From Spiroplasma endosymbiont of Polydrusus cervinus (lineage in GTDB: Bacteria > Bacillota_I > Bacilli_A > Mycoplasmatales > Mycoplasmataceae): DNA of 64,000 bases. The notes below the pieces were generated by a model. It saw nothing but the letters and a program-made list of their open reading frames with translations, ran no database searches and was not told the DNA's origin. Below, in pieces: positions 56,122-64,000 of the stretch. Where the stretch lies: contig NZ_OZ026469.1 of the NCBI RefSeq assembly GCF_964019755.1, positions 496,001 to 560,000 of the forward strand, given 5' to 3'. Position 1 is the stretch's first letter; the number at the start of each line of letters is the position of its first letter. The position numbers were made by a program, and so were the translations under genes.

Positions 56122-56687
56122 ATGCAAGAATTTAGTAAATTTAACAACAAAAAACGAATTATTAGTTATGAACATTTAAATAAAAAATATGATTTAAATT
56201 TTAGTGACTATAATTTTGGTTTTGATTGAGAAATATTTAAAAATTTTGTTGGTGATAGTTATGCTCGATATTTTACTTTGCCAAGTTTTTTTAAATTTGT
56301 TTCAGCCGGAAGAGGCACTAATAAAACATGAAATCACCTAGCAGAAAATTTATTTTATGCTTGCAATTTTACCGATGCTTCGTCAAACATTTTACGACGA
56401 TACGCCAACACACACGAAGATACTACATTTGGTGATACAATTAATGTATGTAATTATTTATATGATAAATATGGGGTTGATATAGGGCCTGATAATGAAA
56501 ATGGTGTTGTTTGACCTAAAAATATTAAATAAGGTGGCGAAATTTTTTTCCTAGTTGTATTCGCATATCTTTTGTTGGTTATGCGAATGGTAATAAAATT
56601 ATGGGGAAAGTTAATAAAGGGAGTGGTATTATATCGGTATGAACAGACAAAATGATCCACACCAAAGAAAAAAATCTTAACTGATAA
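56122..56687 (+). pseudogene. Phage terminase large subunit, 5' part, frameshifted
   Basis: ATG 56122. A P-loop-like SAGRGTNKTWNHLAENL, then ILRRYANTHEDTTFGDTINV, is the PBSX-type TerL pattern. The first frame stops at TAA 56530-56532. A shifted frame continues with IRISFVGYANGNKIMGKVNK and GIISVWTDKMIH, the Walker B and adjacent region. In the P-loop the usual GSGKS is GTNKT. Remnant of a tailed dsDNA phage, not of a filamentous one. Confidence 0.65.
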
Positions 56688-56812
56688 AGAATTAGATAAA
56701 AGATATAATAATTTAAGAATTTCAATGTTTCGTTCTAAAATTTTAAAGGTATCTTATCAAAAATAAACGGATGAAAATAATAATGAACAATATAATTTAG
56801 ATAATCCTATTC

Positions 56813-56844
56813 TGTATACTGTAAAACTAAATCATAAAAAGTTA
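56813..56844. repeat. R-end tip
   Basis: TGTATACTGTAAAACTAAAT plus CATAAAAAGTTA. It truncates the 5' side of the repeat-protein remnant. Confidence 0.7.
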
Positions 56845-57604
56845 TTATTAAAACGAATGGTTGAATTGCTTCTTCTGGTGTAGTTTTCAACAATAAATTA
56901 TATTTTGGATCAGGAGATAATAATGTTTATGAATATGATCCAGTAACAAAACAACAAAAAGTTGTTATTAAAACAGAAAAAGCGGAATTTTTTTGATCTT
57001 CAGGGGTGGTTTTAAATAATAAAATATATTTTGGTTCAGATGATAAAAATTTTTATGAATATGATCCTAATTATTATAATTTAGGACAAATTAATAATAA
57101 TTTTGATAGTGTAATTTTAAATGAATTAAATTATTTAAATCCTGAATTAGATATTTCACAATTAGAAATTATTAACAAAACAAATAATTCAGCTATAGTA
57201 AAAGAAAAAATAATAGTAATAAATATTTTTCTAAAAATAATAAAATATATTATATAATTAATCAACAAAATAAAATTGTTAATTTAAATGAATTAATTAA
57301 AAAAGCAGTATTTTTTAAATTTCGAGATGAGAATCCCAATTTAAAATTTAAAAAAATAAATTATATTAATACTAATAATTTAAATTTTGGAAATATTGAA
57401 GCAAAAAGAAACGAAGATTTAAATTGGGGTGTTAATTATAAAAGTGTTTGTTTTACTATAAAAGAACGGAAAAACAATTCTTCAATTATAAAAATACTTT
57501 TAATACCTAAATGTGAGTATAATCAGAAATTAAAATTTATGTTTCAAGTTACAAAAGGAATAAATAAAAATGGGCAAGATAATACAAAAATGGCTGAATT
57601 TTAA
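56845..57604 (+). pseudogene. Beta-propeller-like repeat protein, 5' truncated
   Basis: Two repeats of about 42 residues: SSGVVFNNKLYFGSGDNNVY-EYDP and SSGVVLNNKIYFGSDDKNFY-EYDP, separated by VVIKT. The pattern resembles PQQ/kelch-type blades of spiroplasma surface proteins. The frame is lost at the A-run in AAAGAAAAAATAAT (about 57205) and recovered as SNKYFSKNNKIYYIINQQNK to MAEF and TAA 57602-57604. Probably a former surface lipoprotein or adhesin. Confidence 0.5.
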
Positions 57605-57606
57605 AT

Positions 57607-58062
57607 ATGGATAATGAAAATAAATTAGTAGACTTTGTAAATATTAATTATCGAGATGAAATAAAAACACATACTTTATCAAATAATTTTGATTTATCAA
57701 ACACAAATAAACAAGAATAAGAAATAATTTTATATCCATTTAATGAGCCAGAAGTTGAAATAGAACTTGCCCCCCCCATGAAAAAATTAACAATTCTTTA
57801 TTCAGTCAGAGAAAGAAAATATGAATCTATATTAAATTTAAAACAAAAAATTACCGGAACTATTACTGCCAAAATAATTAATGATAATAATGAAGAGCAA
57901 ATAGTTACATTATCAATTAAAGAAGCACTGCAAATATTACAAAAATATAATTTATTGCCAAATAAAATTATTATCAATGAAGATAATAGCATAACTTTTA
58001 ATGGAAAAGCATTTATTTCATTAATAAGAGATGATAAACCAAAGTTAATTTTAAACGTGTAA
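57607..58062 (+). pseudogene. Unknown gene with one nonsense codon, ending in L-end repeat
   Basis: ATG 57607 (MDNENKLVDFVNINYRDEIK), TAA at 57718-57720, then the same frame goes on to VEIELAPP and MKKLTILYSVRERKYESILN ... KLILNV. The stop TAA 58060-58062 belongs to the L end. The part from ATG 57778 (95 codons) could be translated alone but lacks an SD. A C8 tract precedes it. Function unknown. Confidence 0.45.
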
Positions 58063-58280
58063 ATTGTAAATACCAAATGTTTTTTATTTTATGTCTACTT
58101 TTTGGGCATCGTTCCATCACACAAGAATTGTTTTTTTGCCGGTTCATCGTACAGGACGTCATTTTAAAAATAAATATTAAAAACAATATTTTTAATTTAA
58201 TATTTTTTGTAATTATTGTTTTTTATTTTTAATTTGTTATAATTTTATTAACTTTTTATGATTTAGTTTTACAGTATACA
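58058..58280. mobile_element. 223-bp composite element upstream of hpt, with outward promoter
   Basis: L end TGTAAATTGTAAATACCAAA, a piece of the GTACGATGA hairpin arm (about 58120-58157), then the IS30 terminal region and R end ...ACAGTATACA. TTGTTT (58216-58221), 16 bp, TATAAT (58238-58243) point to hpt. Confidence 0.75.
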
Positions 58281-58308
58281 CTGGATTATTAATAAGTGAG
58301 GCAGAAAA

Positions 58309-58896
58309 ATGAAGATACATCCCCTTGTGAAAGAAGTTTTAATTACTACTGAAGAAATTTACCAAAAATGTTTTGAATTAGGTCAAAAAATTAGCCATTA
58401 TTATTTTAATGAACATCCAGCTCAAGATAATACGATTTTATGTTTAGGTCTATTAAAAGGATGTATACCTTTTATGGCGAAACTTATTCCTCAATTAGTT
58501 GGCGTTGAATGTGAAACTGAATATATGGTTGTTTCATCTTATTTTGGCGGGGTTAAAAGCAATGACACACCACAAATTTTACTTGATTTACCAATGCCGA
58601 TAACAAATCGTGATATTTTATTAGTCGAAGATATTATTGATAGTGGTAAAACAATTAAAATGATAAAAGACTACTTATATCTCAAAGGAGCACGAAGTGT
58701 TAAAGTTGTTACTTTATTAGATAAGAAAGCCGGTCGTAAAGTAGACTTAGTTGCTGATTGGTATGGGTTTGATGTTCCACCGGCTTTTTTAATTGGTTTT
58801 GGATTAGATTACCAAGAACGATTACGAAATTTACCATATATTGCGATTGCTAATCAGGATAAAATAAAAAACTGAAAATGAACAACAAAAAGATAA
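58309..58896 (+). CDS. hpt: Hypoxanthine phosphoribosyltransferase
   Basis: 195 aa with TGA as Trp at the end (NWKWTTKR); GTGAGG upstream of ATG 58309. LCLGLLKGCIPFMAKLI, the flexible loop SSYFGGVKSN, and the PRPP motif ILLVEDIIDSGKTI, then YGFDVPPAFLIGFGLDYQER. Converts hypoxanthine or guanine with PRPP to IMP/GMP. With apt broken at 27174-27684 this is the purine-salvage enzyme kept here. Normal length. Confidence 0.94.
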
Positions 58897-58940
58897 CTTA
58901 AAAAATGTATGATAAAAAGAATCAATTATTGGAGGAATAA

Positions 58941-59591
58941 ATGAAAAAACTAACGACAAGAATGATTACAATTAATAGTATTATTATTGCAATTTTTTTA
59001 TTGTTTGTCCTAGTTTCTTATTTAGGCTATATTACTATTGGACCAGTTAGTTTAACATTAATGCATATTTTATTTTTAATTGGGATGTATGCCTTATATA
59101 TTACAATGAATTTAAATTTAATTTGAGCAGGTTTAATTTATGGCCTTATTTTTGGGTTATCATCATTAATTCAAACACTTATTTCGCCAGGGATAACTAA
59201 CTTTATTTTTCTTAATCCATTATTTTCCGTTGTTCCACGTGTTTTAATGGGACTTTGTATTGGGGTTTTAGCTTATTTATTAACAAAAGTTTCAGTTAAA
59301 ATTGAAACAAAGATTTATTCTAACGAGATTACCGAGTTAACTTGATATCAGCGTCATTATTTAAAAATTTATAATATTATTATTGCTTTTACGGCGGCAA
59401 CTTTAAATACTATTTTTGTGTTAGGATTTATGTATTTTATTGGTCCTTTAATTTATACTAAGCCAGATCAACAAGCTTTCTTTCAAGCTTTTACTTGAAT
59501 TATTTTAGCAACTAATTACTTACCAGAAATGTTATTAGCTATGGCAATTTTCCCTCCGGTGGCATACGCTTTAAAGAACCTTTATATGTAA
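58941..59591 (+). CDS. ECF transporter S component
   Basis: 216 aa with TGA as Trp; TGGAGGA upstream. Six predicted helices; TIGPVSLTLMHILFLIGMY and FSVVPRVLMGLCIGVLAYLL fit substrate-binding S components (FolT/other vitamin type), which work with EcfA1A2T. The substrate cannot be told. A charged loop NEITELTWYQRHYLK sits between helices 4 and 5. Possibly cotranscribed with hpt. Confidence 0.75.
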
Positions 59592-59654
59592 TAAATTAAT
59601 TGACTTTATTCAAAATATGATTAAGATTGCATTCTTTATTAGAAAATTAAAAAA

Positions 59655-59715
59655 GGCATCATGTACGATGAAGCTCCAAAAAACAACTCTTGTTAAATAA
59701 AAAGAGTTGTTTTTT
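59655..59715 (+). terminator. Terminator hairpin preceded by GTACGATGA sequence
   Basis: GGCATCATGTACGATGAAGC (59655-59674) is followed by stem AAAAACAACTCTT / AAGAGTTGTTTTT (59678-59715) and T-rich DNA. The same 20 bases occur at 21343-21362. Confidence 0.7.
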
Positions 59716-59744
59716 ATTTATAAAACAAAAATTATTAATTGATT

Positions 59745-59900
59745 CAGAGAAAGGACAGCATCTTAAATTTTAAAATAGAAACTTTTTATCACAATTTTTG
59801 TTACCGTATTTAATTTGTGTTAGACATTTATTAAAAATCTTAGAAATCTTTACAAAGTGTAACTGTTTTTCTTCTATTTTACGGTGTTGTCCTTTCTCTG
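59745..59900. repeat. 13-bp inverted repeat flanking 130 bp
   Basis: CAGAGAAAGGACA (59745-59757) and TGTCCTTTCTCTG (59888-59900). On the reverse strand the interior is open for about 45 codons (LTKTEKGQHRKIEEKQLHFV) without a start: perhaps an IS fragment. Confidence 0.5.
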
Positions 59901-59956
59901 TTTTAGTTAATTAATTTGCTAATAAATAAAAAAATTAATAAAGAAAGGAGTAAGTA

Positions 59957-60196
59957 ATGGCAATTAATAAGCAACAATAAATTTGCGATATTGATAACTG
60001 CTATAAAACAATATCGTTCATTACCGAAGAATTTGTATCAAATAGAGTTTTATGAACTTGTGAAAAACATAAAGATTTATTAAATCGAACAAAAGATAAA
60101 AAACAAAAGCGGTTTTATAAATGCTTAGAAAATTCAAAAATTATCTTTGATGATAAAACTGGTTCTTTTAAACTTAAATTTTATAAAACAACTTAA
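59957..60196 (+). pseudogene. Phage-like small ORF, copy 2 (nonsense mutant)
   Basis: ATG 59957 behind AAAGGAG. TAA replaces CAA at codon 8 (59978-59980). The rest reads ICDIDNCYKTISFITEEFVS to KLKFYKTT, paralogous to 24705-24944, which is intact at this point. So the two copies carry different nonsense codons. Confidence 0.6.
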
Positions 60197-60764
60197 TGTA
60201 GTGTGGAACGGTTATTTATTAATAATTAAGTACTAAATGGATTAAATAATTCATTTTCCACAGCCAGCCGAGGCAAGTACTGAAATAGTGTATGAGGAAA
60301 TATGTAAATCGGCGCTGGTTATATTTAACTAAGCGATAGTCGTGATAAGTGTATGGCCAACATCAAACGACAATAAATATTGAGATGATCACTTTATAAA
60401 TAAATTTGCGATAGATATTACTTCTTAGAAGTGACAGCGGTTTAAAACAAACCACAAAGCCAGCACCAGACTTTTCAAGGTGCTAGTGAATTTATTTTAA
60501 AAAATGAACGTTTTGACCTGAAATGGCGCGGATGAAGAGAGAGAATTATCTGACGTAAACAATAAAAAACAACTGTCGATTATTGAATAATATACCGCAA
60601 CCGCTCACCCTCAAAGTGAAGCGGGCGGCGAAGTAAGTAAATAGATAAATACCTTAATTATATAACTAATTCTCGCTTTGGTACTTTCACTTGGGAGTGG
60701 GTGCCAGCGAGTTAAAAAAAGAGAATTAAAACAATTAATAAAATAATTTAACGAAGGGATATAT
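60197..60764 (+). other. Phage-like non-coding block
   Basis: No gene. Shares long stretches with the inverted block at 24235-24704, including the hairpin region at 60598-60632 (CTCACCCTCAAAGTGAAGCG). Nothing recognisable as tRNA. Candidate phage or plasmid replication region. Confidence 0.5.
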
Positions 60765-60890
60765 ATGAAAAAGAAAAAGTTAAATAAATACATAATTAAT
60801 AAATTAAATCAAATAATGCTTAGAAGTTACCCTGTATCACTTGATGATATTACTGATGAACATTGAGCATTAAACAATAAAAAGAATTAG
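60765..60890 (+). CDS. Small phage-like protein, 41 aa
   Basis: ATG 60765 behind GAAGGGA. MKKKKLNKYIINKLNQIMLR then YPVSLDDITDEHW. Basic first half, acidic second half; TGA as Trp. Part of a tight row of short genes. Function unknown. Confidence 0.5.
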
Positions 60891-60903
60891 GAGGAATAAG
60901 AAA

Positions 60904-61194
60904 ATGTCATATTGTATTAGGGATTACTTAAATGAAAAATGAATTAATAATAAAGCATTAAAAATTAGTAATAAAGATATTATTTATGCACAAATTGATA
61001 GTGATTATGATATGAGTTGAGAATTAAATTTATATCTTAAATTTGGTAATGAAGAAAGATATATAGGTAATGTTTTATTGTCAACAGATTTTGACTTAAA
61101 TTTAAAATGATATGAAATTGATGAAGTTAAAGGTTTAATAGATGATTATTTAGAAGATGAAGAAGCAGATTACGAGGTGATAAATTATGAATAA
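60904..61194 (+). CDS. Small acidic phage-like protein, 96 aa
   Basis: ATG 60904 behind AGGAGGAAT. MSYCIRDYLNEKW, later IDSDYDMSWELNLYLKFGNE and a very acidic tail DDYLEDEEADYEV. Four or more TGA as Trp. It overlaps the next gene by eight bases, suggesting coupling. Not recognised. Confidence 0.55.
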
Positions 61195-61333
61195 TATGTG
61201 AAAAAATGAGGATGGTTATGTTTATACAGAAGAAGATTTATTTAATATAGCATTAGAAGAATGTCATTCAGAAGAGAGTGCTTATGAAGATATTGATAAT
61301 TTAATTGAAGAAATGCAATTAGAGGAAATTTAA
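61187..61333 (+). CDS. Small acidic protein, 48 aa
   Basis: ATG 61187 with GAGGTG upstream inside the previous gene. MNNMWKNEDGYVYTEEDLFN to IEEMQLEEI. Highly acidic and probably helical. Same operon. Confidence 0.5.
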
Positions 61334-61335
61334 TA

Positions 61336-61771
61336 ATGGCAGATTTAATATTAAATAATCAAATTAAAAATATTACTTATCCATTTTATTTAAAGGTAAT
61401 GATTTTAAAAAATTAAGTTTAAAAGCATTACCAATTAAAAATTGAATTGATAATCATGGTCAAGAATTAACAGAGTTTATCTATCGTCACCTTAATCATT
61501 ATACATTAAATGGTTATCAAGATATACATTTAAAAGATATACCCAGTGCTATTAGTAAAATTGATTTTGTTTTTAGAGAACCATTAGAATTAATAAAAGA
61601 TTTTAAAGATGAATTAAATCGAATTAGAGTTAATATTATTAATTTAGAAAAAATACTTCAAAATAATAAAATTTAAATTAAAAATAGCCTAATACAAGTT
61701 CAATATTTAAAACAACAACAGTTTATTCAAACGAAAGTTTTTTACCATGAAGTATTGCCAAAGATTATATA
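61336..61771 (+). pseudogene. Phage-like protein, frameshifted
   Basis: ATG 61336 (MADLILNNQIKNITYPF), then a shift near 61390 into FKKLSLKALPIKNWIDNHGQ and a coiled-coil-like NIINLEKILQNNKI with TAA 61674-61676. The frame stays open behind that stop (SLIQVQYLKQQQFIQTKVFY). Looks like a structural or tail-associated protein remnant; not identified. Confidence 0.4.
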
Positions 61772-63355
61772 AAAGGAAAAGATATTTTAGGTTTATTGGG
61801 TGTTAAAGAATTAAATATTGTTTTATTAAATTATCTGACTTATCGTTATAATTATGATCGCAAATTTCAAGGTGCAAAATATGATGAAAAAGGTAATCCT
61901 ACCAATAAAGCAGCAGAATTACGTCAAAAATTTGAAGGACAAAAATCCGAAGATGTTATTGATGGTTTATTTGAAAACTGAAAATTAGATAATTCAACAT
62001 CTATTAACGAAAATGCTGTCAAAACATTTAAGCAAATTATCTATATGCTTTCAAATTATACATATAGTAAATACGCCATTAATAAAGGTTATAATGATGA
62101 TGTTAAATTAATTGCTCCATATTATTTTTAATTAATTTCAACTCCCAATAAAATAGAAGAGGGTTATTGAGAATTTAAAGATTGCAATGTTAAATTGTTT
62201 TCATCTTATTTTGAATTTTATGGTGGTAACAATCCTATTATAAATTATTGAAAAGAAGTTTATGCAAATGATAAAGTATTTAATCAAGTAGATAATAAAT
62301 GATATTTTGCTGTTTGACGCGGTATTTATAAGAATAATATAACTAATTGAAGAATTATTAAATTTAAACACAATGAATTAAAAAATAAAACTGTAGATAG
62401 TTATGATACGTATAAATTAAATTTAATTTGAATTTGATACCCTTTTTCTTGGTGATATGATATTGGAATAGAAACTAAACAAGGGGGATTTAGTGCGTGA
62501 TGATTTGAAACATACCCAAATATTAAATCTGTTTATCGCTGAGATGGTGATGGCGAACCAAATACACCAGAAATTGATTTTAAAACAGTAAAAATTACAG
62601 ATTGAAATTTAAAAAATCAAAATAATATAATTAACAATAATGATGAAATTAAAGTAACCGTTAAAAACAAAGATATTTCAGAAAATCCTATTTATCAATT
62701 AGAAAGCAATTATTTTAATTGATTATCAATGACAAATGAATTAGAAACAAATAATATATCTTCACTTATTCCGGCAGAAATTAAATTATCTGATGGTGAA
62801 TATGGTAAATATTTAACTAATTTAATTGTTTCTAATTACAAAATAAAAAAATTATTAAATTTATTTTCTACAATAAAAAATAGTCTTTATTCTAAATTAA
62901 AATGAATAAATTTAATTAATCACGTAAATGAGAACTTTGTTAAATTATCTTTTTTACAAAGCATTAATATTTTAAATCAAATTGAAATATCAGCAATATG
63001 AGGTTATGGAAATTATGATATAAATATTTTTATTGAAAAACCAAATGAAAAAATTATTGCAGGAAAAGATATAAATTTAGAATTAATTAAAAGTTGTCCT
63101 ATTGGAACCAAAGTTAGTGGAGTTAAGGATAGAAATACATATCTTATATTAATTGAAGATGATATATGATATTTATATAAAAATGGTATTGAAGATGAAA
63201 AATCTTATTCAAATAAAGCGGTTGCTGATTTTTTAAAACAATCAAATAGTGTAATATTTTCTTATTTGCCAAAAAAAGAACAAATTGAAATTAATAATTT
63301 AAAACTATTTAATAAGAATAACGAAAAATTATCATTGATTACATTAGAAATATAA
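61688..63355 (+). pseudogene. Large phage/surface-type protein with internal stop and lipoprotein-like domain
   Basis: Open from 61688 but without a clear start; possibly fused originally to the preceding frame. First part SNESFLPWSIAKDYIKGKDI and NYLTYRYNYDRKFQGAKYDE. A TAA at 62129-62131 follows APYYF; then ISTPNKIEEGYWEFKDC. Residues encoded at 62279-62588 (WYFAVWRGIYKNN, WIWYPFSWWYDIGIETK) are nearly identical to the convergent lipoprotein at 63384-63905. The rest, about 255 codons to TAA 63353-63355, is polar and Asn/Lys-rich. Function unknown. Confidence 0.45.
62279..62588 (+). repeat. 310-bp inverted repeat, left copy
   Basis: Matches 63410-63719 in reverse orientation with only a few mismatches (for example GACGCGG against GACGTGG). 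Both copies are coding and in the same reading frame. Confidence 0.85.
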
Positions 63356-63356
63356 A

Positions 63357-63384
63357 AAGAAGTTAATAAAATATTTAACTTCTT
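63357..63384. terminator. Bidirectional terminator
   Basis: Stem AAGAAGTTAA / TTAACTTCTT with T-run on each strand between the two convergent genes. Confidence 0.75.
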
Positions 63385-63905
63385 TAATTATTTTGATTTA
63401 TAATTTTTCCTGTTTTAAAATCAATTTCTGGTGTATTTGGTTCGCCATCACCATCTCAGCGATAAACAGATTTAATATTTGGGTATGTTTCAAATCATCA
63501 CGCACTAAATCCCCCTTGTTTAGTTTCTATTCCAATATCATATCACCAAGAAAAAGGGTATCAAATTCAAATTAAATTTAATTTATACGTATCATAACTA
63601 TCTACAGTTTTATTTTTTAATTCATTGTGTTTAAATTTAATAATTCTTCAATCAGTTATATTATTCTTATAAATACCACGTCAAACAGCAAAATATCATT
63701 TATTATCAACCTTATTAAATTGTTTTTCTTGTGATGATATTCATTCTAAAGCACCATCTTTTGTTTTTATATTGTTTTTATCTTTTAGTTCTTTTAATTG
63801 TTCTTCGGTATAGGTATATTGTTGTGGTTTATTACAAGCAATTAAACTTGTTGTACTTGTTCCAATTAAAGTGATAGTTCCTAAAAAACTTAATATTTTT
63901 TTCAT
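63384..63905 (-). CDS. Lipoprotein with Trp-rich domain
   Basis: 173 aa; ATG 63905. Signal MKKILSFLGTITLIGTS... with a good lipobox LIAC-NK (Cys about 24). A short Lys/Glu-rich segment (YTEEQLKELKDKNN) is followed by the Trp/Tyr-rich domain DNKWYFAVWRGIYKNN ... YRWDGDGEPNTPEIDFKTGK. Many TGA codons are Trp. The domain is encoded by the right 310-bp repeat (63410-63719). Membrane-anchored surface protein; role unknown. Confidence 0.75.
63410..63719 (-). repeat. 310-bp inverted repeat, right copy
   Basis: Inverted partner of 62279-62588, separated from it by 821 bp. Confidence 0.85.
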
Positions 63906-63908
63906 ATT

Positions 63909-64000
63909 TTAATCATTATATAATCTAATACCATTGCCGATTTTCATTCAAAGTGCACCCCCAGAAAGAGAGGCGGCAGGATCTCCTTTTTGAGCACAAA
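63909..64000 (-). CDS. 3' end of an upstream gene, truncated by window edge
   Basis: Reverse strand frame CAQKGDPAASLSGGAL, then WMKIGNGIRLYND and TAA 63909-63911. Only about 29 codons are visible; it stops three bases before the lipoprotein ATG, so the two may be cotranscribed. Not identified. Confidence 0.4.

Overview
The window is chromosomal DNA of a Spiroplasma, most likely of the citri clade (S. citri, S. kunkelii, S. melliferum, S. phoeniceum). It is very AT-rich. UGA must be read as Trp to rebuild nearly every long gene (dnaE, clpB, relA, ktrB, secDF). It carries a tandem mreB pair, spiralin-like lipoproteins, a ClpB without its N domain, and many insertion-sequence and phage remnants. 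Calls rest on reading the sequence by eye; no database was searched.

Layout. 1-850: 3'-incomplete lipoprotein gene. 882-2037: decayed IS30-type transposase. 2247-5294: dnaE. 5318-7144: IS3-type element (copy A), IS debris and a palindromic repeat. 7151-8690: plasmid-like block (SemiSWEET-like, ParA, CopG-like). 9149-10872: rpmF, broken yceD, rplA, rplK. 11190-11792: azoreductase. 11987-13262: IS3 copy B. 13296-20304: heat-shock genes dnaJ-dnaK-grpE-hrcA and clpB with CIRCE-type operators. 20392-24100: HAD phosphatase, Asp23-like gene, efp, ktrB. 24169-25134: phage-derived block. 25159-30916: tkt, broken apt, secDF. 30965-31648: IS and mini-element debris. 31692-38066: rpsD, ezrA, thiI, small ORF, relA. 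38640-45905: membrane protein, lysS, asnA fragment, second membrane protein, broken dinB, mnmE, tatD. 45972-48131: two mreB genes. 48568-53341: broken acetyltransferase, rpmE, lipoprotein, ysxC, rlmB, hypothetical. 53438-58280: nested IS30/IS3, terminase remnant and repeat-protein remnants. 58309-59591: hpt and an ECF S-component. 59592-64000: phage-like or plasmid-like block ending in a lipoprotein gene that shares a 310-bp inverted repeat with its convergent neighbour.

The unifying signal is a family of short repeats built from two related ends. The R end begins TGTATACTGTAAAACTAAAT and the L end begins TGTAAATTGTAAATACCAAA. More than twenty copies lie in 64 kb. They occur at the edges of IS30-type transposase remnants, as near-perfect palindromes of 78-189 bp, around a 36-codon ORF, and as single ends. 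They supply stop codons to tkt, apt, a lipoprotein gene and a small ORF. The long R arm carries an outward TTGTTT-16-TATAAT promoter just upstream of tkt, relA, a membrane-protein gene and hpt. This looks like a non-autonomous, MITE-like family parasitic on an IS30-type transposase that rewires host gene ends and promoters. That interpretation is inference.

Core genes work in translation (rplK, rplA, rpsD, rpmE, rpmF, efp, lysS, rlmB, ysxC, mnmE, thiI), proteostasis (clpB, hrcA-grpE-dnaK-dnaJ), secretion (secDF), stringent response (relA), cell shape and division (mreB pair, ezrA), pentose phosphate metabolism (tkt) and purine salvage (hpt intact, apt broken).
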